Source: MKUN01 sp964481425
GTDB taxonomy: Bacteria > Bacteroidota > Bacteroidia > Chitinophagales > Chitinophagaceae
Assembly (NCBI GenBank): GCA_964481425.1
Contig: CAYZTM010000015.1
Location: 33,507-97,506, forward strand
Length of the DNA: 64,000 nucleotides
Reading direction: 5' to 3'
The position numbers and the translations under genes are program-made. Below the pieces are notes generated by a model, which saw nothing but the letters and a program-made list of their open reading frames with translations, was not told the origin of the DNA and did no database searches. Positions 37,641-45,689 of this stretch are shown here, in pieces; position 1 is the stretch's first letter; each line of letters starts with the position of its first letter.

Positions 37641-38624
37641 ATGGAGGTAGCAAAATATATAGGACTTTTCTTACTCAAAAACCAGGCATGTTACATCCAT
37701 GGCCTGGGTAACCTTGAGCTGAAAAGGAAGCCGGCTACTTATAATGGCGATACCCTGCAGTCCGGTTCTTATGAGGTACTGCTGACACCTTCCGGCTCTA
37801 TAGATGATAACCTCGCCAATTTCATTGCTACCAACGAGCTCATCAGTATATCCAAGGCCTCCAATGCGCTTCGCGATTTCAGCGACAATGCAAAAGTGGA
37901 CCTCGATGCAGGTAAGGACGTTCCTATACCCGCCATCGGCCGCTTTGCTATTGTGGATGGCAAGATGAGGTTCATTACCGACAAGCACCTGCAATACACA
38001 CCGCCTCCCATACCCGCTCTGCGCTCTTCGCGCAGGATGGAGGAGGAGATGGCCATACCACATGCCCACAAGCACAGTGCCCCGCAGCGGGAATATAGCG
38101 CACAGCCACAGCACAGTACGGCCCCGGTATCGGGCCCTCCGGAATATAAGGAAAGCGTTCTCACTAAGCTCAACTGGGGCAGGATACTGCTGGCCCTTTT
38201 CCTGTTGGGTATTCTGGTAGTAGGGGGTATTTATACTTTCCGCTACATGAAGAACCGCAAGAGCCAGCAAACCAATAATGCACTCATACAGCCCCCGGCT
38301 GAGGATACTACAGCTACCAGTACACCTCCTGTTGATTCCGCAGCCATGAAGGTGGACTCCACAGCCAACGATACCCTGGGCACAGTAGAGATGATAGACG
38401 GCAAGCTGCATTTCAAGGTGATCATTGATAACTTCCCTACCCGTAAGAAGGCCGATAAGAAAGCCAAACTCATGATCAGCTACGGTCACGAGGCCGAGGT
38501 GATAGCCGAGGATTCGTTCAACTTCGATGTGGTGATGCCCGTTATTGCCGCACCTGCCGATACGGCCCATATCATGGACTCCATGCGCCGTTATTACAAT
38601 CCCGCAGGCGTGTACATTTATTAG
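37641..38624 (+). CDS. HU-domain / single-span / SPOR-like cell-envelope protein
   Basis: A 327-residue protein with three parts. Residues 1-115 resemble the paired HU/CCDC81-like domain found in Bacteroidota (YIGLFLLKNQACYIHGLGNL ... VPIPAIGRFAIVDGKMRF). Residues 120-178 are a disordered, proline/histidine-rich linker. A membrane span lies at 180-200 (LLALFLLGILVVGGIYTF) and an acidic linker follows. The last ~75 residues (LHFKVIIDNFPTRKKADKKA) resemble a SPOR domain that binds denuded peptidoglycan at division sites. The topology places the HU-like part in the cytoplasm and SPOR in the periplasm. This could link DNA or a cytoplasmic partner to the septum, which is inferred. Confidence 0.75.
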   Translation: MEVAKYIGLFLLKNQACYIHGLGNLELKRKPATYNGDTLQSGSYEVLLTPSGSIDDNLANFIATNELISISKASNALRDFSDNAKVDLDAGKDVPIPAIGRFAIVDGKMRFITDKHLQYTPPPIPALRSSRRMEEEMAIPHAHKHSAPQREYSAQPQHSTAPVSGPPEYKESVLTKLNWGRILLALFLLGILVVGGIYTFRYMKNRKSQQTNNALIQPPAEDTTATSTPPVDSAAMKVDSTANDTLGTVEMIDGKLHFKVIIDNFPTRKKADKKAKLMISYGHEAEVIAEDSFNFDVVMPVIAAPADTAHIMDSMRRYYNPAGVYIY

Positions 38625-38690
38625 TGCTGGCACAATTTTTTAGTGTCATTTAGGTACGCAATTATTGTACATCACACTTTATCTCTTTCT

Positions 38691-39071
38691 ATGACAGGCA
38701 GCGAAAATGCACACGAACGCGCCAGCTTTATAATGAGTCTGGAAGAAGCGCGCATTGTTACTAAAAAGCTGGCCCGCTACAAAGGCCATATCATGCAACC
38801 CTTTACTTCACCTGTTAATGATTTCCTGGTATTACCGTCCGGCAGGCAACAGTTACTCAATATGCTGGATGCCATGACCGCGCACGATCAGCCTTTTGAT
38901 AAGGCAATTGCGCCCTATAAGGACAGCGTGGTGATACTGGTATGCCCTGCGGTACGTGGCGCCGACGATGCGCTCAATCATTGCAGCCTGGGCAGTTTCC
39001 TCGATCTTAATGATATTGACCCCTCAGAGGTATTGGCTGAGGTACAGCTCGCAGAGCGCAAGCGTGCTTAA
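38691..39071 (+). CDS. Small soluble protein of unknown function
   Basis: A 126-residue acidic protein with no signal or membrane segment. Recognisable stretches are SLEEARIVTKKLARYKGHIM and DSVVILVCPAVRGADDALNH, but I do not know the family. The frame is open upstream to a GTG at 38643. The ATG at 38691 was preferred because the intervening DNA carries a TTATCTC promoter-like stretch and the added residues look non-coding. Its stop overlaps the end of the convergent YkgJ-type gene by 4 bases. Confidence 0.55.
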   Translation: MTGSENAHERASFIMSLEEARIVTKKLARYKGHIMQPFTSPVNDFLVLPSGRQQLLNMLDAMTAHDQPFDKAIAPYKDSVVILVCPAVRGADDALNHCSLGSFLDLNDIDPSEVLAEVQLAERKRA

Positions 39072-39547
39072 GCTTGTTTGCCTTCCAGCTCCAGCAGCCG
39101 CTCCAGCACAGCATGGGTGGCGGGGCATATGGTAGCATTCTTCAGCGTCAGCGGCACGCGCTTTAGCAGCACGTCCTCGTCCGTATAGGGATAGCGGCGG
39201 CAGTCGCTTGGGCGGTCATCGTATATATTGCAGGTATTGTCTTCGGCCAGGAAAGGGCAGGGCGAGCGTTGCACCACGTAGTCGCCGTCCTCATCCAGCC
39301 TCAGGTAGCGCGCCACCAGTTCGCCCTCTTTGATGCGCAGGGCTTTGGCTATTCGTTTTATGTCGGGGTTCTTGAAGCGCGGGCTGTAGTTTTTGCAGCA
39401 GTTGGCACATTGCAGGCAGTCTAGCTTGCTGAAGGCCTCCTCGTGCAGGCCAGGCAGGGCTTTGAGCATCCTGTTCTTGTCCCCCTTCTCCAGCAGGCGT
39501 TTATAAGCCTTCTGGTGTTCCTTCGCCTCCTTTTCCCACTGTTCCAT
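39068..39547 (-). CDS. YkgJ-family cysteine-cluster (zinc/iron-chelate-binding) protein
   Basis: A 159-residue soluble protein with the YkgJ cysteine pattern: C44, C47, C50, C51 (CLQCANCC), then C97 (SPCPFL), C106 (NTCNIYDDRP) and C116 (SDCRRYPY). The motif CxxCxxCC...CP...C.IY..RP..CR..P is that of the family annotated as binding a metal, zinc or an iron-sulfur centre. The biochemical role is unknown. It lies downstream of parB on the same strand with a 148-base gap. Confidence 0.88.
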   Translation of the reverse strand: MEQWEKEAKEHQKAYKRLLEKGDKNRMLKALPGLHEEAFSKLDCLQCANCCKNYSPRFKNPDIKRIAKALRIKEGELVARYLRLDEDGDYVVQRSPCPFLAEDNTCNIYDDRPSDCRRYPYTDEDVLLKRVPLTLKNATICPATHAVLERLLELEGKQA

Positions 39548-39695
39548 CTTAGTCTAAAGTCTTAAGTAGAAAGTATAAAGCCCTTGATAATTATGCCTTC
39601 TCGCATTTCCCCCTTGTGCGGACGCCTGTGTCGGGCCGAAGGGGGATACAGGGGGATGTCGTTCGCGCCTTTAGCTAAGGCCCATCACCACCACA

Positions 39696-40607
39696 TTAAA
39701 GTCCCATCTTGTCCATGATCCTTTCCAGGTCCTCATCGTTGTAGAACTCTATGTTTATGACACCTTTGCCGTTCTTCTTGCGGTCCAGCTTCACGCGGGT
39801 GCTGAAGTGCGAGGCCATGTTGTCCTCTATACGCTTGTAGGCGGGTGGTAGTTTGGCTGCGTTGGCGTTGGCATGGCCGCCTTGTTTGTCGGCCCCCTGC
39901 ATGTTCTTCACCAGTGCCTCCACCTGCCTTACCGACATGCCTTTTTTCAGCACCTCGCGATATACGTATAGCTGTTCGTCCACGCGGTCGAGACCCAGTA
40001 GGGCGCGGGCATGGCCCATGCTTAGCTGGTCTTCGCGCAGCGACTTCTGTATATCGGGCGGCAGTTTCAGCAGGCGCAGGTAGTTGGCCACTGTGCTGCG
40101 CTCTTTGTTCATGCGCTCGGCCACCTGCTCCTGTGTCAGGTCGCACTCGTCCATCAGTCGTTTGTAGCTGAAGGATATTTCCATCGCGTTCAGGTCCTCG
40201 CGCTGCAGGTTTTCCAGCAGGGCCATCTCCAGCATCTGCTGGTCGTCGGCGCTGCGCACATAGGCGGGTATATCTTTCAGGCCCGCCATCTTCGAGGCCC
40301 GCCAGCGGCGTTCGCCGCTTATCAGTTGGTACTTGTTGTTATCGTTCTTTACTACCGTTACCGGCTGTATGATGTCGTGCGTCTTGATGCTCTCGCTCAG
40401 TTCCTTCAGCGCCTGCTCGTCAAAGTCGCGGCGGGGCTGCTTCGGGTTCACGACTATCTGGTCCACGGGTATGCGGGTCACCGCGCCGGCGTTCTGCCCG
40501 CTTACGGCAGGCACCCCTTCGGCGGTGGTCTTTATTTCCTCGTCTATGGTGTTCAGCAGGGCGCGTATGCCTTTGCCCAATGCCTGTTTTTTATTGGTCT
40601 GCGACAT
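39696..40607 (-). CDS. parB: Chromosome-partitioning protein ParB
   Basis: CTP-dependent DNA clamp that loads at parS and works with ParA in chromosome segregation. It has about 303 residues. GKGIRALL at the N-terminus is the ParA-interacting segment, NPKQPRRDFDE and SGERRWRASKMAGL are the CTP-binding C and P motifs, and a helix-turn-helix is in LTQEQVAERMNKERSTVANYLRLL. The C-terminal dimerisation domain is complete. The start was taken as MSQTNKKQ at 40607. Five more residues upstream are possible. It overlaps parA by 17 bases. Confidence 0.95.
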   Translation of the reverse strand: MSQTNKKQALGKGIRALLNTIDEEIKTTAEGVPAVSGQNAGAVTRIPVDQIVVNPKQPRRDFDEQALKELSESIKTHDIIQPVTVVKNDNNKYQLISGERRWRASKMAGLKDIPAYVRSADDQQMLEMALLENLQREDLNAMEISFSYKRLMDECDLTQEQVAERMNKERSTVANYLRLLKLPPDIQKSLREDQLSMGHARALLGLDRVDEQLYVYREVLKKGMSVRQVEALVKNMQGADKQGGHANANAAKLPPAYKRIEDNMASHFSTRVKLDRKKNGKGVINIEFYNDEDLERIMDKMGL

Positions 40608-41415
40608 GCTCCCCGGTTTCAAATATTTTATCCTCGTTCTTTATTTTGGTCATGTTGTTCTTCTGCAGTATCTCCTTGGCCAGGTTCAGGTAGTTCACCG
40701 CACCAGTGCTTTCGGCATCATACAGCAGCGCCGGCTTGCCGAAGCTGGGCGCCTCGCCCAGTCGGGTATTGCGGTGCACTATGGTATCGAACACCAGGTC
40801 GCCGAAGTGGTTCTTGATCTCCTCCACTACCTGGTTGCTCAGGCGCAGGCGGCCATCGTACATCGTCATCAGTATGCCCTCAATCTGCAGCTCGGTATTG
40901 ATGCGGGTCTGCACGATCTTTATCGTGTTCAGCAGCTTGCCCAGGCCTTCCAGGGCAAAGTACTCGCACTGCACCGGTATCACCACGCTGTCGGCGGCCG
41001 TCAGGCCGTTCACCGTTATCAGGCCCAGCGAGGGCGAGCAGTCTATGATGATGAAGTCGAAATTCTTTCTTTGCTCCTCGAGCGCCTTGCGCATCACATG
41101 CTCGCGGTTGGGGTGGTGTATCAGCTCTATCTCCGCACCCACCAGGTCCAGGTGGCTCGGCAGCAGGTACAGGTTGGGCGTCTCCGTCTCCAGTATCACC
41201 TGGCCTGCGGGGGTCTCGTTCACCATGCAGTCATACAGGCTCAGCTGTATGTTCTTCAGGTCAAAGCCATTGCCCGTAGTGCTGTTGGCCTGCGGGTCGG
41301 CATCCACCAGCAGCGTTTTATATTCCAGTACCGCCAGGCTGGCAGCAAGGTTTATAGCGGTAGTGGTCTTGCCCACACCGCCCTTCTGGTTCGCTATTGC
41401 TATTACTTTACCCAT
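40591..41415 (-). CDS. parA: Chromosome-partitioning ATPase ParA
   Basis: Walker-type ATPase (deviant Walker A NQKGGVGKTTTA at residues 9-20; Walker B FIIIDCSPSLG) that moves ParB-parS complexes. It has 274 residues from MGKVIAIANQ, the normal chromosomal Soj length. The longer frame to 41451 adds 12 cysteine-containing residues not seen in the family. It is the first gene of parAB. The DNA just upstream contains the GTTGATA inverted-repeat cluster. Confidence 0.95.
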   Translation of the reverse strand: MGKVIAIANQKGGVGKTTTAINLAASLAVLEYKTLLVDADPQANSTTGNGFDLKNIQLSLYDCMVNETPAGQVILETETPNLYLLPSHLDLVGAEIELIHHPNREHVMRKALEEQRKNFDFIIIDCSPSLGLITVNGLTAADSVVIPVQCEYFALEGLGKLLNTIKIVQTRINTELQIEGILMTMYDGRLRLSNQVVEEIKNHFGDLVFDTIVHRNTRLGEAPSFGKPALLYDAESTGAVNYLNLAKEILQKNNMTKIKNEDKIFETGEHVADQ

Positions 41416-41540
41416 AAAATTACACCCCAACCCCTTGCAGGGGCTTTCCAAAATTTCTGTAATAAAATCAAATTTATTGCCCCAACAGGCTTACAGGCTG
41501 TAAATTACTCATTTAACTCCTATCTGCATAATGATGTTAA

Positions 41541-41708
41541 TAAGTTGATAGGTTGATAAGTTGATTGAGTTGATAGGTTGATATGTTAACGATATATATC
41601 TAATGCGTTTTATCTTATACGTACAAATTTAAAATAGCCCTTATCAACCTCTCAACTTATCAACCTGTCAACCATATTTCTATAAATAGCCTCTTATCAA
41701 CCTCTCAA
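41541..41708. repeat. Cluster of GTTGATA repeats and their inverted counterparts upstream of parA
   Basis: Four exact GTTGATA copies (41544, 41552, 41569, 41577) and a fifth imperfect one lie in the left half. Three exact copies of the complement TATCAAC (41642, 41658, 41695), with further GTCAAC/CTCAAC variants, lie in the right half. The halves could pair into a long hairpin around an AT-rich centre of about 55 bases. The block fills the gap between the metallo-hydrolase stop (41709) and parA. It resembles iterons, but TTATCAAC is not a DnaA box or a parS consensus. Confidence 0.7.
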
Positions 41709-42389
41709 CTACACCTCCAGCGACTGACCTATCTCCGGCAATATCAGCTCCTTACCGGCAGCTTTGAAGGCATGTTTGGCGTTCTCGTGGTCTATCACTA
41801 TATAGCCGAAGGTATCGAAGTGCACGCCTATCACCTTGGGGGCCTGTACCATCTCTGCCGCCATTACCGCATCACTCACATTCATGGTGAAGTTGCCGCC
41901 CACGGGCATGATGGCAAAGTCGAGCCCGGCATAGCGGGGTATCAGCTGCATATCCATGGTCAGGCAGGTATCGCCGCTGTAGTAGCAATTGCCTTCCGCC
42001 GTCTGTAGCAGGAAGCCGCCGGGATTGCCGCCGTAGCTGCCATCGGGTAGGGCGCTGCTGTGTGCCGCAGGGGTGAAGCGCAGCTCGCCGAACTCGAAAT
42101 TATATGGCCCGAAGTTCATGGGGTGGCAGTGGTCTATGCCCTGTGCATTCAGCCAGTTGACTATTTCGTAAGCCGCTATAACGGTCGCTTTGGTGCGTTT
42201 GGCTATGGCAACAAGGTCGCCTACATGGTCGCCATGGCCATGGCTCACCAGTATGTAGTCGGCTTCTATGCTGTTGATGTCTATCTTGTCCTTGGCCAGG
42301 GGATTGCCCGTGATGAAGGGATCGAACAACAATTTCTTACCCGATACCTCGATGGCAAAACAGGAATGACCGTAGTAGGTGAATTTCAT
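41709..42389 (-). CDS. Metal-dependent hydrolase, metallo-beta-lactamase fold (UPF0173-like)
   Basis: A 226-residue protein beginning MKFTYYGHSCFAIEVSGKKL, with the metal-binding motif SHGHGDHVGD (residues 49-58, H50, H52, D54, H55). A second histidine is in TPAAHSSALPDG and an aspartate in YYSGDTCLTMDM. This pattern is that of the UPF0173/YtkL group, whose substrate is not established. It is the last core-type gene before the AT-rich accessory operon. An intergenic block of 576 bases separates the two. Confidence 0.88.
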   Translation of the reverse strand: MKFTYYGHSCFAIEVSGKKLLFDPFITGNPLAKDKIDINSIEADYILVSHGHGDHVGDLVAIAKRTKATVIAAYEIVNWLNAQGIDHCHPMNFGPYNFEFGELRFTPAAHSSALPDGSYGGNPGGFLLQTAEGNCYYSGDTCLTMDMQLIPRYAGLDFAIMPVGGNFTMNVSDAVMAAEMVQAPKVIGVHFDTFGYIVIDHENAKHAFKAAGKELILPEIGQSLEV

Positions 42390-42965
42390 AGAATGTAATT
42401 TTTTGTGATGCTTTGTACAAAAATAAAGCCTGCGCCTTTATTTCCTGTTATATAATCGTTTCTTTTCGCTAGTGTCGTTTTTGTTTTGGTGCAAAAGAAC
42501 CCAAAAATCAATGCGGGTCTTCAACATTTTTATATTGCATGTGGGAATGCGTTATTTCCGCTTTTCTTGGGGCTTTATTATTTCCTGCTCCGCTGTGGTA
42601 AGGGGGTTGAAAGGCTTAACAGGAGAGACACATGTGTTTTTGAGTTATTTCCGGTCGTTTCCAGTTCCCAGAAATAACCCCGGAAATTTCTCCTTCCGAC
42701 CACTTCTCGTTTGCTTCCGATCTGCTTCTTGTTTGGGGAATGGACCGGAAGAATAGGGCCGAGCATTTTATCCTAAAAAAAGAACGTATACCAGTATTTG
42801 TCACGTTTGCGACATGATTATACTGTACCTGGCAAGATACGATTTTGGAGGAGGGGTTTCCAAATATAAATATCCACATTTTTGGCTGTGCGATAGTTGT
42901 CGCAATAGAACACCGACAACGACGTAAGTGGTGGAAATTTAGACTTATGTAAGAACCGTGTTAAA
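42390..42965. other. 576-base gene-free region with short repeats
   Basis: No convincing gene is present. Short open frames on both strands have no family features. It holds exact GTTATTTCC motifs at 42551 and 42644 and one-mismatch relatives (42577, 42670), which recur at 49.4-49.5 kb. It also holds a stretch near 42,480 (TTGGTGCAAAAGAACCC) that looks like a common Bacteroidota intergenic repeat, and the dispersed repeat copy at 42831-42892. Confidence 0.6.
42831..42892 (-). repeat. Dispersed repeat, copy A (inverted orientation)
   Basis: Read on the minus strand this copy runs from CCAAAAATGTGGATAT through TTGGAAACCCCTCC to CGTATCTTGC. It aligns over its whole length with copy B at 49026-49084, with only a few mismatches and one single-base gap. 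It is partly like copy C at 46926-46966. It lies 74 bases beyond the stop of the AAA-TIR gene. Confidence 0.7.
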
Positions 42966-44486
42966 CTAGGAGTGGTCAAGTTTTTCTGCCAATACGTCGA
43001 CCACAGATTCAATACTTTGTTTTCTTAGATCAATAATCCCAATTGTTTCTTTGAGACCAACAATATGGGTGTCATCTAATCGAATTGGGAGAAGATATTC
43101 TAATGACCGTTCTTGTTCAGCATCCTTACCATTAACAAACTCAAAATTTGTCCAATCTTTTTCCGGATATTCTTTAGAAACAATAATAACCATATATTGT
43201 GCATCATTTCGATACACGTCTGTAAGTATCTTATTTAAATCTTTGCCCCAAAGCATTGCTTGTTGATCAAAATCGTAAAAAACTTCAATGCCTCTGTCTT
43301 TACAAATATCTTTAAAATGTTTAGCCGTCTCGCGGTTTTCACCAGCGAAAGAAATCGCCACATCCCAAGCAAACGTATTCTGCCGTATGTGAATTTTACC
43401 TTTCAATTTATTGATATCGAGTAAATTAAGATAAAACCTTAATGAGGGATCCTCAATTGCAATTGTTTTCCCTGTTTTGTTGTAAAATATTAAATCTGAG
43501 CTATTGTTTGTTTCGATGACTTCAGCTAGGTTGTTTAAACAATTATAAAATGAAGTTGCTTTTCTACCCCTTTCCTTTGGGTCAGCAATAGGTCTGACAA
43601 GTTTTTCATAAAGAAATTCGGTAGAAATTTCTGACCTTGGATCTTCAGCTATGGCTTTTATTATGTCAAAATAAGTATTATGTACAGACCTAGCTTGTTG
43701 TTTCCCTTTTGTAATCGCCAATATTTTGTTGAAATACTTGCTGTCAAATATCCGTAATATTTCGTTTTTTAAGTCTCTTAAGTTAATATCAATTTCCGTC
43801 TCGTGAGATTGGGTTTCTAAAATATTCTTTGTTATTAGGCTTATTCTACAAATAACATGGAGAATTGACGGTACACCATTTGCAGCTGTAACGATTTGTT
43901 CAATTGAGGCTTCGTTAAATATTATATTCAATAACTTTCCTCCCCGCACCACCAATTCTTTGCTGAACTGCGGGGTTTGGGTTTTCAAATCAAAAGGGTC
44001 GTTTCTGATTCCCAATTCCGCGTCCACTCCCACCAACTCTTCAGCAGAGCTTGATATGCCAATGATGATAAACCTTATGCGTTTTTCGTGTAATAGTTTT
44101 AGATTTTTCGCAATTTCAAATCTAACAGTTTGGGATAGAAAATGGAAATCATCAATAACCACAAAACTAACCATTCTTAAATACTCATTGATTGCGTCAA
44201 ATGACGGTTCTATCTGCAAAACCAATGCAAACAATTCGTTGTATGAATTACAGTATTCATATTCGCGGGCGTTGATCCAAAGTAAGTCAGAATACTGTAC
44301 ATTTTCTTCTAACAATATTTTTTTTACTACCGTAGTTTTACCACTACCAGAAGGTCCCGAAACTGTGATATGCTTGCCGTCAGTTCTAATTGCAGACTTA
44401 ATAAAAGGATATTCTTTTATCGGTATGAAAGTATGCTCAGGGAACTTTGATTCATCAAAAACTTGTTCTAGCTTTATTTGTTCCAT
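42966..44486 (-). CDS. AAA ATPase with C-terminal TIR domain (putative immune effector)
   Basis: A 506-residue protein. The N-terminal P-loop ATPase has Walker A GPSGSGKTT (44-52, K50), Walker B FVVIDD (108-113) and a sensor-2-like NGVPSILHVICR, as in AAA_16/STAND-type proteins. A helical middle region follows. Residues ~373-500 form a TIR domain: DVAISFAGENRETA, FYDFDQQAMLWGKDL, VSKEYPEKDWTNFEF, with the putative NADase glutamate E449 in WTNFE. TIR domains with this glutamate cleave NAD+ or make cyclic ADP-ribose signals in bacterial immunity. Activity here is inferred. It is the last gene of an AT-rich four-gene operon: a sampled line (43441-43500) is 19/60 G+C against 40/60 in parB at 40441-40500. 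Confidence 0.85.
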   Translation of the reverse strand: MEQIKLEQVFDESKFPEHTFIPIKEYPFIKSAIRTDGKHITVSGPSGSGKTTVVKKILLEENVQYSDLLWINAREYEYCNSYNELFALVLQIEPSFDAINEYLRMVSFVVIDDFHFLSQTVRFEIAKNLKLLHEKRIRFIIIGISSSAEELVGVDAELGIRNDPFDLKTQTPQFSKELVVRGGKLLNIIFNEASIEQIVTAANGVPSILHVICRISLITKNILETQSHETEIDINLRDLKNEILRIFDSKYFNKILAITKGKQQARSVHNTYFDIIKAIAEDPRSEISTEFLYEKLVRPIADPKERGRKATSFYNCLNNLAEVIETNNSSDLIFYNKTGKTIAIEDPSLRFYLNLLDINKLKGKIHIRQNTFAWDVAISFAGENRETAKHFKDICKDRGIEVFYDFDQQAMLWGKDLNKILTDVYRNDAQYMVIIVSKEYPEKDWTNFEFVNGKDAEQERSLEYLLPIRLDDTHIVGLKETIGIIDLRKQSIESVVDVLAEKLDHS

Positions 44487-44525
44487 AATAGTGCTTATTT
44501 AGATTTCCCAACCCCCAGAATTACC

Positions 44526-45476
44526 TTAAAAAACAGAAATTTCATATTTTTTTGTTGTATCAATAAATTGGCAGGTATGAAATTCATTTTCGCAACTAGT
44601 ATGCTGATTTGCTAATAGTTCTTCTGCCAATATTTTTTCACCACCACTTAGCAGATTGCCAATTGACTGATGAGAATGATTACATCTCCTTAAGTTCCCA
44701 CCTGCGTCAATCGTCCATCTTGTTTGAGCGAGCATAACAGGACAAGATGCGGCATGTATGACATTTGCTTTCAACAAAAATGATTTTGATAGATTTATTG
44801 GCACCCCTAAGTTTATAGCTATATTATTCTTCTTAGCTATAAGATAAGCGTCTTCTAATAAGGATGTCAGTTCTGCATCGGTTGGTACCCCTATTTCATT
44901 CTGATTCAATTTGCCGAGGCCGCTTGGAATGAATCGATTGAAAATTAATTGGTTTATACCGAGTAAGCTACATGCCTTTAATACTTCTATGAAATCATGA
45001 AGATTATATTTTGTTGCAACAAAAACAGGTATTACGTTGCAGTTTTTTTGCTTTAACATTAATATGGAATTTATAGACTCCTTAAAGCATGGTTTCCCGC
45101 TTAGAAAATCATGTTTAGATTCGTGCATTGAGTGTAGTGGAACTTCAAATGTTACAACGCCATTTAATTTCAGAGTGTCAATAATCTCATTTGTTAATAA
45201 AAGCCCATTTGATGTTAGCACCATAGGGATATTGTTTGATTGAATAAATTCAATCAGAATCCATAAATCCTTTCTTAATAGCGGCTCTCCTCCGGATAAG
45301 GTTATTTTATCACAAATAATTTGGGTAAACAGATTTTTCAAGCAGTCAATTAGCTCTATTGCGGAGAGTGAATTCGGTTCTTTATGTTCACCGTCCTTCC
45401 AATAGTTATAACAGAACTTGCATTTTAGATTACATCTGTTTTCTAATTCAAACCATATTTCAATATGAGGCTTCAT
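44526..45476 (-). CDS. Radical SAM enzyme with SPASM/twitch-like C-terminus
   Basis: A 316-residue enzyme with the radical-SAM cluster motif CNLKCKFC (CxxxCxxC, residues 15-22), the SAM-contact GGEP in KITLSGGEPLLRK, and an additional-cluster region at the C-terminus: ASCPVML, then GGNLRRCNHSHQSIGNLL and CENEFHTCQF. That region is short for a full SPASM domain, so one auxiliary cluster is likely. Such enzymes often modify small peptides. The start at 45476 is 4 bases after the stop of the 67-residue gene. The longer frame to 45521 would overlap it. It is third in the operon. Confidence 0.85.
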   Translation of the reverse strand: MKPHIEIWFELENRCNLKCKFCYNYWKDGEHKEPNSLSAIELIDCLKNLFTQIICDKITLSGGEPLLRKDLWILIEFIQSNNIPMVLTSNGLLLTNEIIDTLKLNGVVTFEVPLHSMHESKHDFLSGKPCFKESINSILMLKQKNCNVIPVFVATKYNLHDFIEVLKACSLLGINQLIFNRFIPSGLGKLNQNEIGVPTDAELTSLLEDAYLIAKKNNIAINLGVPINLSKSFLLKANVIHAASCPVMLAQTRWTIDAGGNLRRCNHSHQSIGNLLSGGEKILAEELLANQHTSCENEFHTCQFIDTTKKYEISVF

Positions 45477-45480
45477 AAAA

Positions 45481-45684
45481 TCAATCACAATCTCTAGACA
45501 ACGTAATAGTTTTTCGATCACAGTCTGACGAAAGAATAGTTTCCTGTTTCAAGGAATTGTGCAATGCCGACCATGTTCTTACTTTGTTAGCAGAACCCAT
45601 TTCTAATTGGGGACACAAGGATAGAGTCGCGTTTATTAGCAACTCGATGATGATAGCATTTTCATGTGTAATTCTATTTTTCAT
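45481..45684 (-). CDS. 67-residue peptide between NDT-like and radical-SAM genes (candidate RiPP precursor)
   Basis: Small gene fitted between its neighbours, 5 bases after the upstream stop and 4 bases before the radical-SAM start, so it is very probably translated. The first part (MKNRITHENAIIIELLINAT) is helical and leader-like. There are three cysteines, C24, C55 and C66. The C-terminal end has two similar units, SSDCD (52-56) and SRDCD (63-67). The pattern leader plus repeated Cys-containing tail beside a radical-SAM enzyme fits a ribosomally made, enzyme-modified peptide. It could instead be an unmodified regulator or chaperone. A start six residues upstream (45702) is possible. Confidence 0.55.
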   Translation of the reverse strand: MKNRITHENAIIIELLINATLSLCPQLEMGSANKVRTWSALHNSLKQETILSSDCDRKTITLSRDCD

Positions 45685-45689
45685 AAATA

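Noticed and set aside
37671..38633. A 320-residue open frame antisense to the HU-SPOR gene
   Set aside because: The sense frame has a membrane span and a recognisable domain order. The antisense product has no coherent features.
39548..39695. A terminator between parB and the YkgJ gene
   Set aside because: The C-rich and G-rich arms around 39607 and 39640 pair only partly and there is no T-run. Left unassigned.
42472..42879. Several overlapping short open frames in the gap beside the metallo-hydrolase
   Set aside because: They overlap on both strands, lack family features and include the repeat copy. They were treated as non-coding.
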